From Bifidobacterium breve (GTDB lineage: Bacteria > Actinomycetota > Acidimicrobiia > IMCC26256 > PALSA-555): DNA of 6,345 nucleotides. The stretch lies in assembly GCA_945889545.1 (NCBI GenBank), contig CAMDCC010000183.1, positions 1 to 6,345 on the forward strand, written 5' to 3'. Under the pieces are notes generated by a model that did no database searches, was not told the DNA's origin, and was given only the letters and a program-made list of their open reading frames with translations. Positions within the stretch are counted from its first letter, which is position 1. The number at the start of each line of letters is the position of its first letter. Position numbers and translations under genes: made by a program. Of the stretch, positions 1 to 5,869 are shown piece after piece.

Positions 1-1
1 C

Positions 2-1291
2 CCCATCACTCCTGGCACGACGGTGGTGATCCCACCGAGCACCACCGCCACGACCAAGCCGGCGCCCACCACCACGAAGCCCGCGCCCACCACCCAACCG
101 CCGGCCGCAACCACGACGAAACCGCCCCCCACCACCACGCAGCCGACCACGACGACGAAGCCCGATCGCAACACCGACGTCGGCATCACCGACAACGTGA
201 TCACTCTGGCCGTGATCGCCGACGATGCCGAGACGTTCCAAGGGATGCAGACATGGCAGAGCGCAGTCAACCGCCGCGGCGGCATCGCCGACCGCAAGGT
301 CAAGCTCGATCTGCTCGAGACCGGCGGCACGGCTGAGGGATACGCCGAGGCGGTGGCCACCGCGTGCGACCGCGCCTTCGCGATCGTCGGCAGCTTTTCG
401 CGGTTCGACGCGTCGGCCGAGAACGCCGGATGCGCGCTGATCCCGGATCTTCCGGTCCAACCCGTCGCGGCCGACCACAGCGCGGCAAGCAACACCTTCG
501 CCGCGTTCCCCCGACAGTCAGGCATCGAGGCCGTCGGGCCCTACGCATGGCTCCTCGCCAACGTCGCTGGTTGCTGCAACCAGTTCGTGCTCATCCCCGA
601 CTCGGAACCCGAACGCGCACCCACGCTGACTGCGATCGACGCCGCGGCGGCAGCCGGCTTCACGACCGCCGGATCAGTCGACGTAGCCCCAACCGACGAC
701 TCCGTCCGCTACGCCGAGATCCTCGACGACCTCGAAGCAGCCGGCAGCACGTTCGCCACCAGCGGACTGGGCGGCAGCTCGACGGTGTTGCTGCGGACGA
801 CGGCCGTCGGCCGCGCACCCGACGTGCTCGCCTGGTACTGCGACGCAAGCTGCTACGACGCCGTGTTCCTCACGGACGGCGGCGACGCGGTCGACGGTCA
901 GTACGTGGCAATCGAGACCGCGCCGTTCAGCGATCGCTCCGAGATCACCGCGATGCGCACATACCTCCGCATCACCAAGCGACTTGGGAACGACGCGAGC
1001 TACGCCGGACTCCGTGCGTTCGCCACCGGCATGCTTTGGGAGGCTGCTGCCAAGGCGGTGGTCGAGAACGAAGGCGAGAACGGACTCACTCGAGTCCGCG
1101 TGCTCGAATCGCTCGCGAACATCCATGACTTCACGGCTGGCGGCATCACCGGACCGACTGACGTGGCCACGGGCACGCCCAACGGTTGCTATGCGCTGTT
1201 GCAAGTGGTCGAGAGCGAATTCGAGCGGGTCAACCCACCCGACAAGGGCGTGCTCGGCTGCGGCTCCCAGAACCTCGTCGAGCTGCCGTAG
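2..1291 (+). CDS. Periplasmic binding protein (Leu/Ile/Val-binding fold), 5'-truncated by window edge
   Basis: Secreted ligand-binding protein resembling the substrate-binding subunits of branched-chain amino acid type ABC transporters; the ligand is unknown. The frame is open to the left edge, so the start and presumed signal peptide lie outside. The GTG at 23 is an unlikely start: it has no Shine-Dalgarno and sits inside the low-complexity linker. Numbering from that codon, residues 1-48 are a Thr/Pro/Lys-rich linker (TKPAPTT units), typical of a spacer between a membrane anchor and an extracellular domain. Residue 55 onward has the family opening (GITDNVITLAVIADD), followed by a WQSAVNRRGGIADRKVKL block and an AIVGSFSRFD segment, matching the two-lobed type I periplasmic-binding fold. 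Eight cysteines (115, 137, 184, 185, 273, 277, 389, 413) suggest disulfides and extracytoplasmic location. No permease or ATPase gene is in view. The fold is fairly certain, a transport role less so; a sensor or amidase-regulator role is possible. Confidence 0.8.
   Translation, partial: PITPGTTVVIPPSTTATTKPAPTTTKPAPTTQPPAATTTKPPPTTTQPTTTTKPDRNTDVGITDNVITLAVIADDAETFQGMQTWQSAVNRRGGIADRKVKLDLLETGGTAEGYAEAVATACDRAFAIVGSFSRFDASAENAGCALIPDLPVQPVAADHSAASNTFAAFPRQSGIEAVGPYAWLLANVAGCCNQFVLIPDSEPERAPTLTAIDAAAAAGFTTAGSVDVAPTDDSVRYAEILDDLEAAGSTFATSGLGGSSTVLLRTTAVGRAPDVLAWYCDASCYDAVFLTDGGDAVDGQYVAIETAPFSDRSEITAMRTYLRITKRLGNDASYAGLRAFATGMLWEAAAKAVVENEGENGLTRVRVLESLANIHDFTAGGITGPTDVATGTPNGCYALLQVVESEFERVNPPDKGVLGCGSQNLVELP
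53..94 (+). repeat. Two tandem 21-bp units inside the Thr/Pro linker
   Basis: Bases 53-73 and 74-94 are two adjacent 21-bp copies that differ at two positions, each encoding TKPAPTT. More degenerate Pro/Thr units continue to about 165. The unit length is a multiple of three, so copy-number change would lengthen or shorten the linker without a frameshift. Confidence 0.7.
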
Positions 1292-1296
1292 CCCTC

Positions 1297-1313
1297 GCGG
1301 TCCGTCGGGCCGC
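1297..1313 (+). terminator. GC-rich hairpin after the binding-protein stop, possible U-less terminator
   Basis: Bases 1297-1303 (GCGGTCC) pair with 1307-1313 (GGGCCGC) in a 7-bp stem with one G-U pair and a 3-nt loop. It starts 5 nt after the TAG stop. No T-run follows, so this would be the U-less type of terminator proposed in actinobacteria. It also lies where the -35 to -10 spacer of the downstream promoter would be, so the dyad could be incidental or an operator. Confidence 0.35.
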
Positions 1314-1319
1314 TAGGAT
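1314..1319 (+). promoter_or_regulatory. Candidate -10 element of the riboswitch-terC transcript
   Basis: TAGGAT fits the actinobacterial TANNNT -10 consensus. It would place transcription start near 1325-1327, directly before the 5' strand of riboswitch helix P1 (1329). No convincing -35 hexamer is visible about 17 nt upstream. The call rests mainly on this spacing. Confidence 0.4.
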
Positions 1320-1324
1320 CACCG

Positions 1325-1418
1325 GTGACGAAGGGGAGTATCCCCGCTCGACGGTTGTCGTCAGTACGGCTTCGGCCCGGCACCCGTGCCTGCGATGCAG
1401 GTGGGAGAGACCTTCGGT
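1325..1418 (+). ncRNA. yybP-ykoY (manganese) riboswitch aptamer
   Basis: Cis-acting RNA in the 5' leader of terC. The conserved blocks of the yybP-ykoY class appear in order: GGGGAGTA at 1333-1340, the CGTCAGTACGG segment at 1359-1369, and GAGAGACCTT at 1405-1414. The closing helix P1 is visible as CGAAGG (1329-1334) with CCTTCG (1411-1416), six perfect pairs. Internal hairpins include CGAC-GGTT-GTCG (1349-1360), GGC-TTCG-GCC (1368-1377) and CCTGC-GAT-GCAGG (1389-1401). It is known for this class that the two conserved loops clamp a Mn2+ ion and that client genes often encode Mn2+ exporters, including the TerC/Alx family. The next gene is exactly such a client, which independently supports the call. 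Confidence 0.85.
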
Positions 1419-1443
1419 GGACCTGTTGTGTCAACCGAAGGGA
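1411..1443 (+). promoter_or_regulatory. Riboswitch expression platform: Shine-Dalgarno-sequestering hairpin of terC
   Basis: CCTTCGGT (1411-1418) is perfectly complementary to ACCGAAGG (1434-1441), with a 15-nt loop. The 3' arm contains most of the terC ribosome binding site GAAGGGA (1437-1443), which lies 8 nt before ATG 1452. The 5' arm is the same strand that closes aptamer helix P1 (1411-1416), so the two helices exclude each other. The inferred logic is that Mn2+-bound aptamer holds P1, frees the ribosome site and turns translation on. There is no T-run after the hairpin, so control of translation is more likely than intrinsic termination. Confidence 0.65.
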
Positions 1444-1451
1444 CTTGCACC

Positions 1452-2474
1452 ATGGGCGTACTCGCAGCCAGCACCAACGCCGGGAAGTTCGCCGACATCG
1501 ACGTCGAACTCTGGCATTGGGTCGCCCTGGTGGTGGTCCTGGGCCTGATGCTCGGCGTGGACCTCTTCATTCACCGCGGCAACCACGAGCCCAACCCCCG
1601 ACGGGCATTGGTGGAGTCGGCGATCTGGGTCGGTTGCGGTCTCGGCTTCGCGGGCGTCGTCTTGATCGCATGGGGAGGGACCGCGTTCAGTGAGTACCTG
1701 AGTGGCTACGTGATCGAGAAGTCGCTCAGCGTCGACAACGTCTTCGTGTGGGCGATCATCTTCTCGAGCTTCGCCATTCCGCTGCGTTACCAGCACCGCG
1801 TCTTGTTCTGGGGCATCTTCGGAGCGTTGGCCTTGCGCGCGGTGTTCATCGTGGCCGGCTCGACGCTCATCGATCGCTTCTGGTGGTTGCTCGTCGTCTT
1901 CGGTGTCGTGTTGATCGCGTCGGGGATCAAAGTTGTTCGGCACCGCGACGACGAAGGCCACCAAGAGCACAACCGAGCCGTGAAGCTGCTCGGCCGCTTC
2001 ATGCCCGTACAGAACGAGCTCGCCGGGCACCACTTCGTGGTCCGAAAGGCGGGCAAGTGGGTCGCCACTCCCCTGCTCGCCGCGCTCGTGGTCGTCGAGG
2101 TCACCGATGTGGTCTTCGCGGTCGACAGCGTGCCGGCGATCCTCGCGGTCTCACGCGAGCCGTTCCTCGTGTTCGCGTCGAACGCGTTCGCGATCCTCGG
2201 GCTGCGCGCCTTGTACTTCCTCCTCGGGAACGCCAAGGAGAAGTTCCACTACCTCTCGCACGCCCTCGGAGCCATCCTCATCTTCGTGGGTATCAAGATG
2301 ACGGCGTCGCGCTGGTACCACATGCCAACGACGCTTTCGCTCGTGATCATCATCGCAATCCTCGGCGCGGCGATCGTCTTCAGTATCCGCAAGACGAAAG
2401 CGGCCGCGGCTACCGCGAACGGCGGCGGTTCTCCTTCGCCAGCCCAGGAGGCTGCCACGGATCACCAGCCGTAA
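1452..2474 (+). CDS. terC: TerC/Alx-family integral membrane protein, probable Mn2+ exporter
   Basis: A 340-aa polytopic membrane protein of the TerC family; characterised members (E. coli Alx, B. subtilis MeeF/MeeY) are tied to manganese export. The two family signatures are present: EKSLSVDNVFVWAIIF at about residues 89-104 and VEVTDVVFAVDSVPAIL at about 215-231, each with the intramembrane acidic residues (D95; E216, D219, D225) expected to handle the cation. Likely membrane segments are near 21-41, 56-74, 96-112, 117-137, 144-160, 205-226, 236-258, 270-285 and 294-311. A charged His-rich loop lies at 161-200 and a short Ala/Gly/Ser-rich tail follows. An upstream in-frame GTG at 1386 would put coding sequence through the riboswitch; ATG 1452 has GAAGGGA 8 nt upstream and gives the normal N-terminus. 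Regulation is by the Mn2+ riboswitch. The 3' end overlaps the opposing aldo/keto reductase gene by 65 bp. Family certain; substrate inferred from family and riboswitch. Confidence 0.93.
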   Translation: MGVLAASTNAGKFADIDVELWHWVALVVVLGLMLGVDLFIHRGNHEPNPRRALVESAIWVGCGLGFAGVVLIAWGGTAFSEYLSGYVIEKSLSVDNVFVWAIIFSSFAIPLRYQHRVLFWGIFGALALRAVFIVAGSTLIDRFWWLLVVFGVVLIASGIKVVRHRDDEGHQEHNRAVKLLGRFMPVQNELAGHHFVVRKAGKWVATPLLAALVVVEVTDVVFAVDSVPAILAVSREPFLVFASNAFAILGLRALYFLLGNAKEKFHYLSHALGAILIFVGIKMTASRWYHMPTTLSLVIIIAILGAAIVFSIRKTKAAAATANGGGSPSPAQEAATDHQP

Positions 2475-3444
2475 CGTCGGTACCGGGGCGCACGATGTTG
2501 TCGATGGCATCGAGCGTGCCCTCGTCGAGTCGCACGTCGGCGCCCGCGAGCGCGTCGTTGAGCTGTTCCATCGTGCGAGGGCCGATGATCGCCGAGGTCA
2601 CGGCGGGGTGCTCGAGCACGAACGCGTGCGCGAGGTGCGTGAGACTCACGCCGGCATCGGACGCGACCTGGAGGAGCTGTTCCACAAGATCGAGACGCTC
2701 TTCGTGGGCACGCTTTGCTCGCTCACTCTGGTGCTGGGCACCGAACCCGCGCGCCATGCGCGAGTCCTCCGGCATCGGTTGCCCCTTGCGGTGGCGGCCC
2801 GTCAGCAAACCGCCAGCAAGCGGGCTCCACGGGATCACACCAATGCCGTACTTCTGGCAGGTCGGCAACACCGCACGCTCGATGCCCCGCATGAAGATCG
2901 AGTACGGCGGCTGCTCGCACACATAGCGTTCGCGCTGACGGCCCTCCGATACCCACTGCGCTTCGACGATCCGCTCCGCCGGCCACGTGGAGTGCCCGAT
3001 GTATCGGACCTTGCCTTGGCGCACGAGATCGGTGAGCGCGCCGAGCGTCTCATCGAGGTCGGCCGAATCCTCAGGACGATGGATCTGGTACAGGTCGATG
3101 TAGTCGGTGCCGAGGCGCCGCAGGCTGTTCTCCACCTCTCGCAGGATCCAACGACGTGAGCCGCCGCGCATGTTGGGGTCCTCGCCACCCATTGGTGAGA
3201 AGAACTTCGTCGCGACCACCACGTCGTCTCGCCGACCGGCGATGGCCTTGCCGACGATCTCCTCCGACTCCCCCGCCGAGTACACGTCGGCGGTATCGAT
3301 GAAGTTGATGCCCGCGTCGAGAGCCCGATGGATGATCCGGATCGAGTCGTCGTGGTCGGGGTTGCCCCACTGCCCGAACATCATCGCCCCGAGGCAGTAC
3401 TCGCTGACGTGGACGCCGCTTCTTCCGAGGGTGCGCATCTTCAC
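2410..3444 (-). CDS. Aldo/keto reductase
   Basis: A cytosolic NAD(P)H-dependent oxidoreductase of the aldo/keto reductase superfamily (TIM barrel), 344 aa, a normal length. The catalytic tetrad is visible: D50 and Y55 in INFIDTADVYSAGESE, K80 in VVVATKFF, H122 in DLYQIHRPED. The cofactor end is seen as VIPWSPLAGGLLTGR (203-217) and TSAIIGPRTMEQL (283-293). The usual Gly-x-Ser-Asn after strand 5 reads GHST (150-153). The sequence resembles the group of actinobacterial enzymes annotated as general aldehyde/ketone reductases, so no substrate is proposed. Start choice: GTG 3444 has GGGAG 10 nt upstream; ATG 3438, two codons in, has AAGAG 5 nt upstream and is equally possible. The basic C-terminus (NRRRSR) is read from DNA shared with the end of terC. 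The gene lies 75 nt after the small antitoxin-like gene and could be co-transcribed with it. Confidence 0.92.
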   Translation of the reverse strand: MKMRTLGRSGVHVSEYCLGAMMFGQWGNPDHDDSIRIIHRALDAGINFIDTADVYSAGESEEIVGKAIAGRRDDVVVATKFFSPMGGEDPNMRGGSRRWILREVENSLRRLGTDYIDLYQIHRPEDSADLDETLGALTDLVRQGKVRYIGHSTWPAERIVEAQWVSEGRQRERYVCEQPPYSIFMRGIERAVLPTCQKYGIGVIPWSPLAGGLLTGRHRKGQPMPEDSRMARGFGAQHQSERAKRAHEERLDLVEQLLQVASDAGVSLTHLAHAFVLEHPAVTSAIIGPRTMEQLNDALAGADVRLDEGTLDAIDNIVRPGTDVTAGDPWQPPGLAKENRRRSR

Positions 3445-3448
3445 TCTT

Positions 3449-3467
3449 GCTTCGCTCCCGCTTCGCT
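3449..3467. repeat. Short direct repeat GCTTCGCT upstream of the aldo/keto reductase
   Basis: GCTTCGCT occurs at 3449-3456 and 3460-3467, an 11-bp period (about one helical turn), in the gap just before the reductase start. On the minus strand the sequence between the copies carries the GGGAG that may serve as its ribosome site. Too short to assign a role. Confidence 0.4.
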
Positions 3468-3519
3468 ACTTCCGCTCACCAGTGGAGGCGACGGATCCGA
3501 CCCGGTGTACCGAAGCGCT

Positions 3520-3708
3520 TTAGTCGTTCTTCGTGGTGCTTGAGGTGTCGTCGATGCCGAGCGCGCCTTCGACTGCGTCGGCAGCCTTGTCGACTTCCTT
3601 CTCGTGACCAACCTTGTCTTTCACCACATCAGCCACTTTGTCGATCCCGCCCGAAACTTCCTTCTTGTTCTTGGAGACCAGCTTCTTCAGTCCGTCGAGG
3701 ATTCCCAT
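3520..3708 (-). CDS. MT0933-like antitoxin-family small protein
   Basis: A 62-aa charged, helical protein with no Cys, Trp or aromatic residue. It begins MGILDGLKKLVSKNKKEV and continues with the GIDKVADVVKDK and VDKAADAVEGALG segments, then a polar tail (DDTSSTTKND). This is the layout of the actinobacterial family named after M. tuberculosis MT0933/Rv0909 (short Lys/Asp-rich amphipathic helices). An in-frame GTG at 3732 would add eight residues, but ATG 3708 has a strong GAAGGAG (3714-3720) 5 nt upstream and gives the family-typical N-terminus. The antitoxin label comes from the M. tuberculosis pair; no toxin-like gene adjoins it here, so the real role may be different (stress or structural). 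It lies 43 nt after the epoxide hydrolase stop and 75 nt before the aldo/keto reductase, on the same strand as both. Confidence 0.75.
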   Translation of the reverse strand: MGILDGLKKLVSKNKKEVSGGIDKVADVVKDKVGHEKEVDKAADAVEGALGIDDTSSTTKND

Positions 3709-3751
3709 GCCTGCTCCTTCGTCGTCGAACACATCAACACTTGATCCGGGA

Positions 3752-4915
3752 TCATCGCACGGTGCGGAAGAACTCGCGCACGTCGGGAACCCAGAGATCG
3801 GGGACCTCCATCGCGGCGAAGTGTCCGCCTCTCTGGTGCTCTGTCCAGTGAGTCACGTTGTACCGGTGCTCCACCCAGGAGCGAGGCATCTTCGTGACTT
3901 CGGCTGGGAAGTTGGCGATGCCTGTGGGTACCTCGATACGTGACTGCGGCATGGCTTCGCGCCCGACCTGGCGCATCTCCCAGTAGATGCGCGTGGACGA
4001 TGCGGCGGTAGCGGTGACCCAGTACGTGGTCACGTTCGTGAGGAGCTGATCGAACGTGAACGACATCGGCGCTGCCGTTCCATCGCCGCCGTCGCTCCAG
4101 GCTCCGAACTTCTCAACGATCCAGGCGCACAGGCCAACGGGCGAGTCCTCGAGTGCATACCCGAGCGTTTGCGGCTTCGTTCCTTGTATCTCTTGATAGC
4201 CCGCACCGTCGCGCCGCCACTCGGCCATCCGCTGGAGCGCGGCTTCTTCTTCCTCGGTGAGCGGCGGTGCACTTCCATCCTTCGGGGCGCTGGCCACTAC
4301 GAAGTTGAGGTGTAACCCAGCAACGGAATCAGGCGCGAGGTCGGCGACGTTCGAGCAGACGACCGAACCCCAGTCGCCACCTTGCGCGCCGTAGCGGTCG
4401 TATCCCAGTGAGCTCATGAGACGCGTGAACGCACCGGCGATACGACGGGGGTGCCATCCGGTCTCGTGCGTGGGTCCCGAGAAGGTAAAACCGGGCAGCG
4501 ACGGGGCGATCACATGAAACGCGTCGCGCGGGTCCCCACCGTGTGCCGCGGGGTCGGTCAGTGGACCGAGCACGTCGAGAAACTCAACGACGGATCCAGG
4601 CCAGCCATGCACGAGCAGGAGCGGCAGCGCGTCCGGTTCCGGCGATCGGGCGTGGATCGCGTGGATGCGCTGCCCGTCGACTTCGGTGACGACGTGCTCG
4701 AAGGCGTTGAGTCGGGCTTCGGCCGCACGCCAGTCGTAGTGCGCCCGCCAGTACCCGACGAGCTCGGTCAAGAAGCCGAGCTCGGTCCCCTGATTCCAGC
4801 CGATGCCGCCAATCTGGTTCGGCAGACGCGTGCGGTCGATGCGCTCGTGCAAGTCGTCGAGCACCGACTGGCGCACGTCGACTCGGAACGGGCTGATCTC
4901 GATCGGATCATCCAT
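3752..4915 (-). CDS. EHN-type (microsomal-like) epoxide hydrolase
   Basis: An alpha/beta-hydrolase that adds water to an epoxide to give a vicinal diol, 387 aa, full length for bacterial homologues of microsomal epoxide hydrolase. Residues 1-90 are the EHN cap-like N-terminal domain (ISPFRVDV; LHERIDRTRLP; WRAAEARLN). The core shows the oxyanion motif HGWPGS (103-108), the nucleophile elbow GGDWG with D181, the charge-relay acid E339 (in FPAEV) and catalytic H365 (in RGGHFAAMEVP), matching the Asp-Glu-His set of microsomal enzymes. Epoxide-activating tyrosines are likely Y240 (GYQEIQGTKPQT) and Y311 (RIYWE). There is no N-terminal membrane anchor, unlike the mammalian enzyme, so it is probably soluble. 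GGGGGAG (4924-4930) stands 8 nt before the ATG. It follows the SDR gene by 90 nt, a gap holding a strong inverted repeat. Its C-terminal half resembles the truncated hydrolase at the right edge at roughly half of positions by eye. Substrate unknown. Confidence 0.93.
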   Translation of the reverse strand: MDDPIEISPFRVDVRQSVLDDLHERIDRTRLPNQIGGIGWNQGTELGFLTELVGYWRAHYDWRAAEARLNAFEHVVTEVDGQRIHAIHARSPEPDALPLLLVHGWPGSVVEFLDVLGPLTDPAAHGGDPRDAFHVIAPSLPGFTFSGPTHETGWHPRRIAGAFTRLMSSLGYDRYGAQGGDWGSVVCSNVADLAPDSVAGLHLNFVVASAPKDGSAPPLTEEEEAALQRMAEWRRDGAGYQEIQGTKPQTLGYALEDSPVGLCAWIVEKFGAWSDGGDGTAAPMSFTFDQLLTNVTTYWVTATAASSTRIYWEMRQVGREAMPQSRIEVPTGIANFPAEVTKMPRSWVEHRYNVTHWTEHQRGGHFAAMEVPDLWVPDVREFFRTVR

Positions 4916-4935
4916 GGAAGAGACTCCCCCAGACG

Positions 4936-4983
4936 TTCTCGGGTAAGAAACGGGTGCTGCAACCCCGAGTTCTTACCCGAGAA
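4936..4983. repeat. Perfect 14-bp inverted repeat in the SDR/epoxide hydrolase gap
   Basis: TTCTCGGGTAAGAA (4936-4949) and TTCTTACCCGAGAA (4970-4983) are exact reverse complements with a 20-nt spacer that can add a further 4 pairs (CGGG 4951-4954 with CCCG 4964-4967). Each arm is itself a dyad, TTCT-N6-AGAA, and the arms are 34 bp apart. On the minus strand the stem starts 22 nt after the SDR stop and ends 5 nt before the GGGGGAG of the next gene. No T-run follows on either strand. Possible roles are a U-less terminator or processing/stability hairpin between two cistrons, a structure limiting translation of the hydrolase, or a pair of operator sites for a dimeric repressor. Confidence 0.8.
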
Positions 4984-5005
4984 GCACTCACGACGCGTTG
5001 TGCGG

Positions 5006-5869
5006 TCAGTCGAACTGGGCGCTACCGGGCAGCTTGCGGGCCAGGATGTCGGCGAAGCGCGGGCGCAGCAGCTCTTCGTAGCTGTCGGTCGTCGGGATCC
5101 AGAAGTCGCCGGCGCGTATCGCGGCGAACACGATGTCGGCCACCTCCTCGGGTGAACGGCCCTGTGTGGTGGTCATCTCACGAAGCGCATCGGCGACGAA
5201 GTAGTGGTCCGGAGCCTGGGCTTCAGATGGAGGCTCATCCGGGCGGTTGCGGGTGGAGTCGGCGATCTTGGTGTCGACCGAGCCGGGCACGAGGCACGAG
5301 ACACCAATGTGCTCCACGCCTTGTGCACGGAGGTCGTGGGCCACGCACTCCGCCAATGACGACGCGGCGAACTTCGAGACCACGTACGGCCCCGAGTACG
5401 CGACGGTCATGAGCCCGGCCATCGACGCCGTGATCACCACGTGCGCGGGCTCGTCCTGCTCGATCAGTCGGGGCATGAACGCACGGACGCCGTGGAGTGC
5501 GCCCCAGAAGTTCACGCCGAGCACCCACTCCCAGTCGGCGACCGTCCGTTGCCACGACACGCCACCCTGGAACACGCCGGCATTGAGGAACACGAGGTGC
5601 GCGCCACCGAACCGCTCGAACGTCGCGCCCGCAAGCACGTCGACCGCCTCGGCCTTCGAAACGTCGGTCTGGACCGAGAGCGTCTCGGCACCAAGTGCAG
5701 CGACGGTCGCTTCGGCATCCGCCAGCGCACCGACTTCCACGTCGGCGAGCACCACGTGCATGCTCTCGTCGGCCGCCTTTCGGGCCAGCCCGAGTCCGAT
5801 CCCGCTCGCCGCGCCGGTGATGACGGCTGTCTTCCCGGCAAGCTCCTGCATCACCGACGACCCGATCAC
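5006..5869 (-). CDS. Classical SDR-family NAD(P)-dependent dehydrogenase
   Basis: A Rossmann-fold short-chain dehydrogenase that oxidises an alcohol or reduces a carbonyl, 287 aa from the chosen start. It shows the cofactor motif TGAASGIG (18-25), D43 at the end of strand 2 (LADVE, favouring NAD(H) over NADP(H)), the adenine-site D69 (TDV), NAG (96-98), and the full tetrad N120, S149, Y162, K166 (PYVVSK), then PG at 195-196. Residues 203-235, rich in Pro, Glu and Asp, form the variable substrate loop. Three starts are in frame: ATG 5887 (no ribosome site), GTG 5869 and ATG 5851. GTG 5869 is preferred because it overlaps the upstream stop as GTGA and has AGGA 7 nt before it, a usual sign of translational coupling. 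It lies between two epoxide hydrolase genes on the same strand, so oxidation of a diol product is a reasonable but unproven role. Confidence 0.92.
   Translation of the reverse strand: MIGSSVMQELAGKTAVITGAASGIGLGLARKAADESMHVVLADVEVGALADAEATVAALGAETLSVQTDVSKAEAVDVLAGATFERFGGAHLVFLNAGVFQGGVSWQRTVADWEWVLGVNFWGALHGVRAFMPRLIEQDEPAHVVITASMAGLMTVAYSGPYVVSKFAASSLAECVAHDLRAQGVEHIGVSCLVPGSVDTKIADSTRNRPDEPPSEAQAPDHYFVADALREMTTTQGRSPEEVADIVFAAIRAGDFWIPTTDSYEELLRPRFADILARKLPGSAQFD

Noticed and set aside
40..170. Repetitive ACCACC/AAGCCC-rich stretch as a CRISPR or non-coding repeat array
   Set aside because: The repeats are in frame, without unique spacers, and encode a normal Thr/Pro linker.
674..1204. 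A 176-codon minus-strand open frame opposite the binding-protein gene
   Set aside because: No recognised motif and no ribosome site; the opposite strand has a coherent protein fold.
1386..1451. Extended N-terminus of TerC from GTG 1386
   Set aside because: It would translate through conserved riboswitch bases; ATG 1452 has a proper ribosome site and the expected protein N-terminus.
1748..2926. A 392-codon plus-strand open frame overlapping terC and the aldo/keto reductase
   Set aside because: Arg/Pro-rich shadow translation of two clearly recognised genes; no family motif and no ribosome site.
3445..3519. Search for a terminator or promoter between the antitoxin-like gene and the aldo/keto reductase
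   Set aside because: No stable hairpin and no convincing -35/-10 pair could be found on the minus strand; only the short GCTTCGCT direct repeat stands out.
3733..3753. Two small palindromes (ATCAA-CAC-TTGAT at 3733-3745 and GATCC-G-GGATC at 3743-3753) at the end of the epoxide hydrolase gene
   Set aside because: Each has only a 5-bp stem, they overlap each other and have no T-run; too weak to call a terminator or operator.
4451..5155. A 234-codon plus-strand open frame opposite the epoxide hydrolase and SDR
   Set aside because: Antisense shadow in high-GC DNA; it runs through the inverted repeat and has no recognisable domain.
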